Assembly (NCBI RefSeq): GCF_002006355.2
Contig: NZ_CP096980.1
Coordinates: forward strand, 682,001-746,000
Source: Clostridium felsineum DSM 794
Lineage (GTDB): Bacteria > Bacillota > Clostridia > Clostridiales > Clostridiaceae
Reading direction: 5' to 3'
DNA: 64,000 nucleotides
Shown: positions 51,835-58,847 of the stretch, one piece after another
Layout: every line of letters begins with the position of its first letter
How positions within the stretch are numbered: the stretch's first letter is position 1
Notes under the pieces: model-generated
The model's database searches: none
What the model saw: the letters and a program-made list of their open reading frames with translations, nothing else
What the model was told of the DNA's origin: nothing
Program-made: the position numbers and the translations under genes

Positions 51835-52385
51835 TGAAGGCAACAGGTATTGTTAGACGTATAGATGACTTGGGGAGGGTTGTAATACCAAAGGAAATAA
51901 GAAGAACCCTTAGAATAAGAGAGGGAGATCCACTAGAAATATTTACGGACAGAGAAGGGGGCGTAATTTTAAAAAAATATTCTCCAATAAATGAATTGAG
52001 TGATTTCTCAAAAGAGTATGCAGAATCACTTAATGCATCAATTGGTCATACAGTTATAATATGTGATAGAGATGGAATAATTGCAGTAAGTGGTGGCGCT
52101 AAAAAAGAATATATTGATAAACGTATTAGTAATGAAATAGAAGGTGTAATGGATCAAAGAGGCACTTTTAATAAAGCTAAAGAGGGCAAGGGCGTTCCTG
52201 TATATGATGGAGAGGATGCAGGTGATAAGTACAAAGCACAAGTTATATGCCCTATACTTGCTGAAGGAGATGCAGTAGGAGCCGTAGTTATTTTTTCAAA
52301 TGATGAAGGAGTTCAATTTGGAGATCTCGAAACTAAAATGGCAGAAACAGCTGCATCATTCCTTGGAAAACAAATGGAACAATAA
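51835..52385 (+). CDS. spoVT: SpoVT, forespore transcription regulator (AbrB + GAF)
   Basis: 183 residues. N-terminal AbrB swapped-hairpin DNA-binding domain (MKATGIVRRIDDLGRVVIPK, about 1-50) and a C-terminal GAF-like domain (about 55-180, GHTVIICDRDGIIAVSGG). It tunes late forespore genes. ATG 51835 has AGGAGGGAA upstream; the frame is open back to 51693, but that part runs through the prsA terminator and is not coding. Position between prsA/mfd and the SpoVB-type gene is as in Bacillus. Confidence 0.95.
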
Positions 52386-52455
52386 AATAAATAAGTAATA
52401 ATACCTTCGAATTATAAATATTAATATATTTATAGAGAATTTGGAGGTATTATTA

Positions 52456-53994
52456 ATGAAAAAGCAAAATTTAATAAAAGGAACCTTAATATTAGGAATT
52501 ACAGGTATAGCATCAAAAATATTGGGAATGTTTTTTAGATGGCCACTTATTATGCTTATAGGAGATGAAGGCATAGGATATTATCAAATGTCATATCCCC
52601 TATATATGTTTTTTATAGCAACAGCTTCGGGAATACCGGTAGCTATTTCAAAAATGGTTGCCGAGAGAAACGCAGTAAATGACAGAGAAGGAATTCTGTT
52701 AGTACTAAAAAAGGCAATTCTGCTTATGGCAATTATGGGTGGTGGCTTTACTGTATTCCTAATTATTTTCTCAAAACAGCTAGTTCACTTTTTTAATTGG
52801 AATGAAAAATCTTACTATTCATTAGTTGGCATATCTCTAGCACCAATTATAATCTCCTTGGTGAGCTCATTTAGAGGATTTTTTCAAGGCATGCAGAATA
52901 TGATACCAACGGCGATATCTCAAATTATTGAACAAGTTGGAAGGGTTTTGGTAGGAGTTGGACTTGCCTATGTACTTTTGCCAAAGGGAATAGAGTATTC
53001 TGCAGGGGGAGCAGCTTTTGGAGCAGTTTTTGGAGCAGGTATTGCAGGTGTATATTTATTCATAAAATACATTAGGAGTAAAAGTGAGTTTAAAGTAGTA
53101 AAACCGGCGAAAAACTATAAAATACTAAGTGAATTATTATACATAGCAATACCGATATCTTTAGGGTCAACAGTTAGTAGCATAATGAGTCTTATAGATT
53201 CTATACTTGTGCCTCAAAATCTTATTAAGGCAGGTTTTACTTATAGTGAAGCAGCTAAATTGTATGGTCAGCTTACAGGAAAAGCGTTTGTACTTATTAA
53301 TGTACCACTTACTTTATCAATTGCACTTTGCACTTCTTTAATGCCAGTTATATCGGAAGCATTTGTGCTTAAAAGAAAAGATGAATTAAAGAGTAAAATA
53401 GAGTCGGCACTGAAAATGTCAATGATAATTGCAATACCATCATTTGTAGGATTATTTTTCATGTCTAATCAGGTTATGACTATTATATTTCCAGGGCATT
53501 CAAGTGGTTCGGATATATTAAAATATTTAAGCATCAGCATACCGTTTATTGTACTTTCTCAAGTAACAACATCTGTTCTGCAAGGCGTAAAAAAATATGC
53601 AATACCAGTTATAAATTTATTTTTAGCTTGTGTTGTTAAGGTTGTTATTAATAATTATTTAGTTCCTATTGGATTTCTAAATGTATACGGAGCAATTATA
53701 GGTACTGTTAGTGGATATATGGTTTCGTGTGTATTAAATATAATTGCAGTTAAAATAGTTTGTAATTTTAAAATAAAATGGTATGATATAATAATGAAAC
53801 CAGCATATGCATCTGTTTTAATGATTATAGGTGTTATGTTTTTGTATATGAATATTTATACTAAGACAATGAATATGATATTAAGTTTTGGAGTATCTGT
53901 TCTATTGGGAATAATAGTGTATTTTATATTTATCTTTTTATTTGGAGTATTTGATTATAGTAGAGTCAAATCTAGGTTTAAGGGTTTCAGATGA
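52456..53994 (+). CDS. SpoVB/MurJ-superfamily polysaccharide flippase
   Basis: 512 residues, about 14 membrane segments. The N-terminus LIKGTLILGITGIASKILGMFFRWPLIMLIGDEGIGYYQM (shown only in part by family: IKGTLILGIT, GDEGIGYYQM) and GIPVAISKMVAERNA match the SpoVB/YabM group of MOP flippases. These move lipid-linked wall or cortex precursors across the membrane. ATG 52456 follows GGAGGT by 7 bases. The end overlaps the next gene's possible start (ATGA). In Bacillus the gene at this place is yabM; whether this one is a spore-cortex (SpoVB) or other flippase cannot be decided. Confidence 0.85.
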   Translation: MKKQNLIKGTLILGITGIASKILGMFFRWPLIMLIGDEGIGYYQMSYPLYMFFIATASGIPVAISKMVAERNAVNDREGILLVLKKAILLMAIMGGGFTVFLIIFSKQLVHFFNWNEKSYYSLVGISLAPIIISLVSSFRGFFQGMQNMIPTAISQIIEQVGRVLVGVGLAYVLLPKGIEYSAGGAAFGAVFGAGIAGVYLFIKYIRSKSEFKVVKPAKNYKILSELLYIAIPISLGSTVSSIMSLIDSILVPQNLIKAGFTYSEAAKLYGQLTGKAFVLINVPLTLSIALCTSLMPVISEAFVLKRKDELKSKIESALKMSMIIAIPSFVGLFFMSNQVMTIIFPGHSSGSDILKYLSISIPFIVLSQVTTSVLQGVKKYAIPVINLFLACVVKVVINNYLVPIGFLNVYGAIIGTVSGYMVSCVLNIIAVKIVCNFKIKWYDIIMKPAYASVLMIIGVMFLYMNIYTKTMNMILSFGVSVLLGIIVYFIFIFLFGVFDYSRVKSRFKGFR

Positions 53995-54011
53995 AAGGAG
54001 AGGAATTTGTA

Positions 54012-55475
54012 TTGATTAAAGTAGTGGGTCTTGGACCAGGTTCTAAAAATGCATTGACACTTGGAACACTTGATGCAATTAAAAATTCTCATAACATTTT
54101 TTTTAGAACTAAAAAACATCCAGTTGTTGATTATTTTGATGAAATGGGTATAAAATATATTACCTATGATGATAAATATGACACAGGAGAAAGCTTTGAT
54201 GAAGTATATAATTTTATAGCACATGATTTGGTGGATAAAGCAAAACAGCTTAATGATATAGTATATGCTGTACCAGGACATCCGCTTGTTGCTGAAAGAT
54301 CCGTTCAGATATTGATTGAACTCTGCAAAAAAGAAAGTGTAGAAATTGATATAATTCCGGCAGTAAGCTTCATAGATGCATTAATGGAAGGGCTTAAAAT
54401 TGATCCTATAAAAGGACTTAAAATAGTAGATGCTTTTGATATTAAAAATCAAATTTTGGATAAGAGACTTGGAATTGTTATAACTCAAGTATATAATAGT
54501 TTTATAGCATCTGATGTAAAACTGGCACTTTTAGAATATTACAAGGATGATACAGAAATTTATTTTGTAAGAGCAGCGGGAATTGAGGGTCAGGAAAGTA
54601 TAAGGAAAATTCCACTTTACGAGATGGATAGACAAAGTGATATAGATTATTTAACGTCTATCTATGTTCCGGAAGATATTAATAATAATAAGGATTTTCA
54701 TGACCTTTTAAGTATAATAGAGATGCTTAGAGGTGAAAAGGGATGCCCTTGGGATAGAGAGCAAACTCATAGCACAATTAAAAGATCTCTTATAGAGGAA
54801 TGTTATGAAGCTGTTGAAGCAATTGAAAAAAATGATGATGATATGATGGTAGAAGAACTTGGAGATGTACTTTTACAAGTGGTTTTCCACGCCCAAATAG
54901 GTAAGGAAGAAGGATACTTTAATATTAATGATATTGTTTCAGGAATTTGTAACAAAATGATAGACAGACATCCGCATGTTTTTAAAAGTGAAGAAATAAA
55001 AGATTCTAGTGCAGTTTTAGAAAAATGGGATGAAATAAAAAGAAGAGAACAACACTTAAAATCATATACCGAAGAAATGAAACATATACCAAAAATTTTG
55101 CCAGCATTAATAAGAGCTGAAAAAGTTCAAAAAAAGGCTGCAAAGATAGGTTTTGATTTTAAAAATGTTGAAGAGGCATTTGGTAAAGTGTTAGAGGAAA
55201 TTAGCGAAGTAAAAGATGTATATAAAGGAATAAAAAGGGATAGAATAACAGAAGAAGTTGGAGATTTAATTTTTTCTGTAGTAAATATTGCTAGACTCCT
55301 TGACATTGATGGTGAGTTTGCATTAAATTATACTATAGACAAATTCATTAAACGTTTTTATTACATAGAGACTTCGGCTAAGGATAAGAATATTGAAATT
55401 GAAAATATGTCTTTTGACGAAATGAACGCTTTATGGGATGAAGCTAAACTAAAATTCAATAAAAATGTCCTTTAA
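54012..55475 (+). CDS. mazG: MazG/YabN fusion: tetrapyrrole-methylase-like + NTP pyrophosphohydrolase
   Basis: 487 residues. The N-terminal domain (1 to about 220: IKVVGLGPGSKNALTLGT, YAVPGHPLVAERSV) resembles tetrapyrrole methylases. The C-terminal part holds two MazG domains (about 230-340 and 355-470; LRGEKGCPWDREQTHSTIK and the metal-binding EECYEAVEAI...EELGDVLLQV pattern). It cleans up abnormal nucleoside triphosphates. TTG 54012 has AAAGGAGAGG 8 bases upstream; ATG 53991 overlaps the previous stop and is an alternative. Same place as yabN in Bacillus. Confidence 0.93.
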   Translation: MIKVVGLGPGSKNALTLGTLDAIKNSHNIFFRTKKHPVVDYFDEMGIKYITYDDKYDTGESFDEVYNFIAHDLVDKAKQLNDIVYAVPGHPLVAERSVQILIELCKKESVEIDIIPAVSFIDALMEGLKIDPIKGLKIVDAFDIKNQILDKRLGIVITQVYNSFIASDVKLALLEYYKDDTEIYFVRAAGIEGQESIRKIPLYEMDRQSDIDYLTSIYVPEDINNNKDFHDLLSIIEMLRGEKGCPWDREQTHSTIKRSLIEECYEAVEAIEKNDDDMMVEELGDVLLQVVFHAQIGKEEGYFNINDIVSGICNKMIDRHPHVFKSEEIKDSSAVLEKWDEIKRREQHLKSYTEEMKHIPKILPALIRAEKVQKKAAKIGFDFKNVEEAFGKVLEEISEVKDVYKGIKRDRITEEVGDLIFSVVNIARLLDIDGEFALNYTIDKFIKRFYYIETSAKDKNIEIENMSFDEMNALWDEAKLKFNKNVL

Positions 55476-55553
55476 AAGAAGGATTTTTATATTATATGCA
55501 GAATATGCTTATATGGTTATAGCATACTCTTAAAATTTAAGGAGGTAACAAAA

Positions 55554-55829
55554 GTGAATAAGGCTGAATTAATCACTAGTATATCAGAAAAAAGTAAATT
55601 AACAAAAAAAGATGCAGAAGTTGCATTAAAGGCATTTATAGAAAGTGTTGAAGAAACTTTAGAGAAACATGAAAAAGTTCAATTAGTAGGTTTCGGTACT
55701 TTTGAAACAAGAGAAAGAGCAGAAAGAAAAGGAAGAAATCCTAGATCTAAAGAAGAGATAGTAATACCAGCTTCTACTGTTCCAGTTTTCAAAGCAGGAA
55801 AAGAATTTAAGGAAAGAGTTAATAAGTAA
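55554..55829 (+). CDS. hup: HU-type DNA-binding protein
   Basis: 91 residues, the standard length. NKAELITSISEKSKLTKKDAE (N-terminal helices, shown in part), the core VQLVGFGTFETRERAERKGRNP and the DNA-binding arm to PVFKAGKEFKERVN are typical of HU. Start GTG 55554 has AAGGAGGTAAC upstream. A GC-rich terminator follows directly. The gene lies between mazG and rqcP, an arrangement common in Clostridium. Confidence 0.96.
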   Translation: MNKAELITSISEKSKLTKKDAEVALKAFIESVEETLEKHEKVQLVGFGTFETRERAERKGRNPRSKEEIVIPASTVPVFKAGKEFKERVNK

Positions 55830-55842
55830 TTATTTTAAAATT

Positions 55843-55873
55843 AAAAATCCCGGTGATTCACCGGGATTTTTAA
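55843..55873 (+). terminator. Terminator of hup
   Basis: AAAAATCCCGGTG pairs perfectly with CACCGGGATTTTT around a 3-base loop. Confidence 0.95.
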
Positions 55874-55916
55874 GATTATATTGAAGTTTTGTTATAATTT
55901 TAATCGGAGGATTAAT

Positions 55917-56171
55917 ATGAGATTGGATAAATACCTAAAGGTTTCGAGAATAATAAAGAGAAGAACTGTTGCTAAAGAGGCTTGTGAAAGTGGAAGAGTA
56001 TCTATAAATGGTAAAGTTGCAAAGCCAGGTACTAATATCGAAGAAGACGATATCATTGAAATAAAATATGCTAGTAAGGTTTTTAAGGCTAAAATAGTTA
56101 ATGTTACAAATCATGCACTTAAAGAAGATGCAAAAAAAATGTATGAAGTAATAAGTGGAGAAGAAATTTAA
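55917..56171 (+). CDS. rqcP: RqcP (YabO), S4-domain ribosome quality-control factor
   Basis: 84 residues. A single S4 RNA-binding domain: MRLDKYLKVSRIIKRRTVAK, ACESGRVSINGKVAKPGTNI. In Bacillus RqcP (YabO) works with RqcH to add alanine tails to stalled nascent chains. ATG 55917 is 6 bases from GGAGG; a longer frame from 55881 would include that site. It opens the yabO-yabP-yabQ-divIC-yabR order known from Bacillus. Confidence 0.92.
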   Translation: MRLDKYLKVSRIIKRRTVAKEACESGRVSINGKVAKPGTNIEEDDIIEIKYASKVFKAKIVNVTNHALKEDAKKMYEVISGEEI

Positions 56172-56229
56172 AGTTATAAAATAATTCTATTTCACATATA
56201 TATTAGAAAGTGGAATAGGAGGTAATTTT

Positions 56230-56526
56230 ATGGAAGTTAAAAAGGAATTAAACGCTCAAAGCGGTAAAAAAAGTTTAATGACTATAGAAAATAGAAAAAG
56301 ACTTTTACTTACAGGGGTAAGTGAAGTTGTTAATTTTAATGATGAACAAATAGTACTAAATACTAACTTAGGGGCGCTTGTAATAAAAGGCAGAGAGCTT
56401 AAAATGAATAAATTAGATGTTCAAAATGGTGATGTAGCTATAACTGGAACTATAAATGCTTGTGTTTACAGTGGTGGTGAGGCTTCGAACAAAAAAGATA
56501 GTATAATATCTAGATTGTTTAAATAA
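56230..56526 (+). CDS. yabP: YabP, sporulation protein
   Basis: 98 residues. The YabP/YqfC core is clear: SLMTIENRKRLLLTGVSEVVNF followed by VLNTNLGALVIKGRELKMNKLDVQNGDV (key parts RKRLLLTGV, LGALVIKG). It is needed for cortex formation in Bacillus. AGGAGG precedes ATG 56230. Nine bases separate it from yabQ, so they are co-transcribed. Confidence 0.92.
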   Translation: MEVKKELNAQSGKKSLMTIENRKRLLLTGVSEVVNFNDEQIVLNTNLGALVIKGRELKMNKLDVQNGDVAITGTINACVYSGGEASNKKDSIISRLFK

Positions 56527-56535
56527 GGGATAAGT

Positions 56536-56919
56536 ATGATTTTATCTATTTATGAACAATTAATATTTTTTGTATCTAATTTTATTGCTGGAGTTATAGC
56601 AGCTGCACTATTTGATTTATATAGAGTTTTACTTGGGTTTGAACATCCTAATAAAATTATTATGTTTTTAGAAGATATATTATTTCTTATTTTAGATGCT
56701 ATATTAGTTTTTATATTTTTATTATACACAAATGAAGCATACATAAATGCTTATGTATATATGTTCATAATATTTGGATTATGTTTTTATATTAAATTTA
56801 TAAGTCCTATGTTTGTAAATGTTGCAAGGAAATTTACTTACTATTTGCTTAAATATGTTAGAATATTATTTAAATTTATTATATATGTCTTCGAGTGTTT
56901 GTTTTTAAACAAAAAATAA
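56536..56919 (+). CDS. yabQ: YabQ, spore cortex biosynthesis membrane protein
   Basis: 127 residues with about three or four membrane segments. The start LSIYEQLIFFVSNFIAGVIAA (in part) and AALFDLYRVLLGFEHPNK match YabQ, required in Bacillus for cortex synthesis and coat assembly. Very rich in F, I and Y. It directly follows yabP. Confidence 0.88.
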   Translation: MILSIYEQLIFFVSNFIAGVIAAALFDLYRVLLGFEHPNKIIMFLEDILFLILDAILVFIFLLYTNEAYINAYVYMFIIFGLCFYIKFISPMFVNVARKFTYYLLKYVRILFKFIIYVFECLFLNKK

Positions 56920-57016
56920 GCATAAATGTCTTGAACAAAAGACAAAAAGCTTTTAAAATATAGATGTAGGTGTTTTTGATAAAATTTATAACCTTAAAGG
57001 GGAATTGAGCGTAAAA

Positions 57017-57289
57017 ATGAAAATGGGTTCGAAAATCAAATATATAGTTTTTTTTATAGTATTGATTAATATGGGCTATATTTTTGTTAAACAGCAAATA
57101 ACCATAAATAGGATAAATAAAAACATTTCAGAAAGTCAGAAGAACATTGATAGTCTAAAAAAAGAGAATCAAAAATTACAGGATGAAATCAAATTATCTA
57201 AGACTGATAGTTATACTGAAAAGCTTGCAAGAGAAAAGTTAGGTCTTATAAAACAAGGCGAAATACCTGTAATAGATAACAAGAAGTAA
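57017..57289 (+). CDS. divIC: DivIC/FtsB-type septum initiator
   Basis: About 90 residues: a short cytoplasmic tail, one membrane segment (about residues 7-27), a coiled coil (INKNISESQKNIDSLKKENQ in part) and the C-terminal motif KLAREKLGLIKQGEIPV, as in FtsB/DivIC. It helps to assemble the division septum with FtsL and DivIB. The start is uncertain: ATG 57017 was taken, but AAAGGGGA sits 13 bases away; TTG 57005 is in frame but too close to it. Order matches Bacillus. Confidence 0.85.
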   Translation: MKMGSKIKYIVFFIVLINMGYIFVKQQITINRINKNISESQKNIDSLKKENQKLQDEIKLSKTDSYTEKLAREKLGLIKQGEIPVIDNKK

Positions 57290-57332
57290 AATTTAATAAT
57301 ACACAATAAATATCAAGGAGGAGTCTTTTTAT

Positions 57333-57746
57333 ATGACCTTAAAGGCAGGAAGTATCTTAACGGGTACTATTGTTAATATTACTAATTTTGGTGCATTTGT
57401 GGAGGTTGATGGAAAAACAGGGTTAGTTCATATATCGGAGGTGGCTGATTCATTCGTTAAAGATATACATGATCACCTAAAAGAAAAAGATAAAGTTAAA
57501 GTTAAAGTCCTTTCAGTAGATGATAATGGAAAAATAAGTTTATCAATAAAGCAAGCTATAGAGCATAAAAAATCAGCTAAGCCTATTGAAATTGACTGGG
57601 AAAAGAAAACCACTCAAAATACTACAGTTAATTTTGAAGATAAACTAACAAGATTTTTAAAAGATAGTGAAGAAAAATTTCAAGATTTAAAGAGACATCA
57701 AGATTCAAGAACAAGAGGCTACAAAAAAAATACAAATCATAATTAA
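57333..57746 (+). CDS. yabR: S1-domain RNA-binding protein (YabR)
   Basis: 137 residues. One S1 domain (about 1-75: AGSILTGTIVNITNFGAFVE, TGLVHISEVADSFV, KVKVLSVDDNGKISLSIK) and a basic, charged tail (TRFLKDSEEKFQDLKRHQDS and on). Same family and position as Bacillus yabR. AAGGAGGAG lies upstream of ATG 57333 at a long distance. A clear terminator follows. Confidence 0.92.
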   Translation: MTLKAGSILTGTIVNITNFGAFVEVDGKTGLVHISEVADSFVKDIHDHLKEKDKVKVKVLSVDDNGKISLSIKQAIEHKKSAKPIEIDWEKKTTQNTTVNFEDKLTRFLKDSEEKFQDLKRHQDSRTRGYKKNTNHN

Positions 57747-57756
57747 AAATGAGTTT

Positions 57757-57787
57757 AAACACGGAGTTTATTCCGTGTTTTATTTTT
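57757..57787 (+). terminator. Terminator of the yabO-yabR unit
   Basis: AAACACGGA pairs with TCCGTGTTT around GTTTAT, followed by TATTTTT. Confidence 0.9.
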
Positions 57788-57943
57788 CTGTTGAAAAAAT
57801 TGTAGAGGATAAGTAATAAAAGTTTAATTCTTCGAAAGCTTATAAAATAGGCTTGAAGTCCACTGTATAAAGAACTTATCATTGGATAAAATATAAAGTT
57901 AAATAAAAAAATAAAATTTTATTTAATAATTTAAAAAAAATGT

Positions 57944-57972
57944 TTGACAATAATAATATGATGATATATAAT
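57944..57972 (+). promoter_or_regulatory. Consensus sigma-A promoter of the tRNA cluster
   Basis: TTGACA and TATAAT, both perfect, with exactly 17 bases between them, 25 bases before the first tRNA. The 150 bases before it (57790-57940) contain nothing I could assign. Confidence 0.9.
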
Positions 57973-57997
57973 AGATATTGTCGCTGATGAGTGGCAT

Positions 57998-58087
57998 GCC
58001 GAAGTGGCGGAACTGGCAGACGCACAGGACTTAAAATCCTGCGATGCTAATCACATCGTACCGGTTCGATTCCGGTCTTCGGCACCA
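57998..58087 (+). tRNA. tRNA-Leu (anticodon UAA), copy 1
   Basis: 90 bases with encoded CCA. Acceptor GCCGAAG/CTTCGGC, anticodon loop CTTAAAA in stem CAGGA/TCCTG, and the long variable arm of a class II tRNA (GATGCTAATCACATC). Confidence 0.96.
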
Positions 58088-58096
58088 ATTAAATAT

Positions 58097-58172
58097 CGCG
58101 GGGTGGAGCAGCTGGCAGCTCGTCGGGCTCATAACCCGAAGGTCATAGGTTCAAGTCCTATCCCCGCAACCA
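58097..58172 (+). tRNA. Initiator tRNA-fMet (CAU), copy 1
   Basis: 76 bases with CCA. CGCGGGG against CCCCGCA leaves the unpaired C1-A72 typical of initiator tRNA, and the anticodon stem has the three G-C pairs (GGG/CCC) around CTCATAA. Confidence 0.95.
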
Positions 58173-58186
58173 TTAAAGTATGAAAT

Positions 58187-58276
58187 GCCGAAGTGGCGGA
58201 ACTGGCAGACGCACAGGACTTAAAATCCTGCGATGCTAATCACATCGTACCGGTTCGATTCCGGTCTTCGGCACCA
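58187..58276 (+). tRNA. tRNA-Leu (anticodon UAA), copy 2
   Basis: Identical over all 90 bases to the copy at 57998, including the CCA. Confidence 0.96.
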
Positions 58277-58285
58277 ATTAAATAT

Positions 58286-58361
<76 letters not shown>

Positions 58362-58372
58362 TTTAAATATCA

Positions 58373-58460
58373 AATGAGGAACTGGCGAATGTATGGAATT
58401 TAAAATCTTGCTGTGCTAATCCTATTGTATTGATTTGGTTTACATTTTAGTTACAAATTA
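58373..58460 (+). pseudogene. Decayed tRNA-Leu, third copy
   Basis: Aligns end to end with tRNA-Leu (GGAACTGGC, TTTAAAATC, GTGCTAATC kept) but lacks about 9 bases of the 5' acceptor/D region. Most of the remaining changes are C to T or G to A. The acceptor, T-arm and CCA no longer work. Confidence 0.85.
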
Positions 58461-58465
58461 AATAT

Positions 58466-58541
58466 CGCGGGGTGGAGCAGCTGGCAGCTCGTCGGGCTCA
58501 TAACCCGAAGGTCATAGGTTCAAATCCTGTCCCCGCAACCA
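58466..58541 (+). tRNA. Initiator tRNA-fMet (CAU), copy 3
   Basis: As copy 1, with TTCAAAT instead of TTCAAGT in the T-loop and CCTGT in the T-stem. Otherwise complete. Confidence 0.93.
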
Positions 58542-58547
58542 TAATAT

Positions 58548-58624
58548 GGCGGAATAGCTCAGCTGGCTAGAGCATTCGGTTCATACCCGAAGTGTCGTAG
58601 GTTCAAGTCCTATTTCCGCTACCA
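58548..58624 (+). tRNA. Elongator tRNA-Met (CAU)
   Basis: 77 bases with CCA. GGCGGAA/TTCCGCT acceptor with G1-T72, D-arm TAGCTCAGCTGGCTAGAGC, anticodon loop TTCATAC. It resembles Bacillus elongator tRNA-Met rather than the lysidine-modified tRNA-Ile2. Confidence 0.9.
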
Positions 58625-58627
58625 AAC

Positions 58628-58662
58628 AAAAGCTTTCACATTTATTGTGAAAGCTTTTTTAT
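58628..58662 (+). terminator. Terminator of the tRNA cluster
   Basis: AAAGCTTTCACA pairs perfectly with TGTGAAAGCTTT around TTTAT, followed by TTTT. Confidence 0.95.
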
Positions 58663-58740
58663 TTACCTAAAAGCATAATAAATTTTATATATTATTGTAG
58701 GGATAAATGTCTTAAAAAAAATAAAATAAGAACCCAATAA

Positions 58741-58773
58741 TTGACAAACATTTCTAAATACATTTGTTATAAT
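58741..58773 (+). promoter_or_regulatory. Spo0A-type promoter of spoIIE (21-base spacer)
   Basis: TTGACA (58741-58746) and TATAAT (58768-58773) are both perfect but 21 bases apart. The same abnormal spacing is known for Bacillus spoIIE and spoIIG, which need Spo0A~P. TTGACAAA and GACAAACTG resemble Spo0A boxes (reverse TTTGTC). Confidence 0.75.
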
Positions 58774-58847
58774 AGGAGACAAACTGATATGGAAAATATT
58801 TACATATTATTGTAAATAGTATGTTTTTATAGATTGGGGATGTTATT

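Noticed and set aside
55440..55490. Terminator at the end of mazG (TCCTT/AAGGA plus T-run)
   Set aside because: Only five base pairs and overlapping the stop codon; too weak to list.
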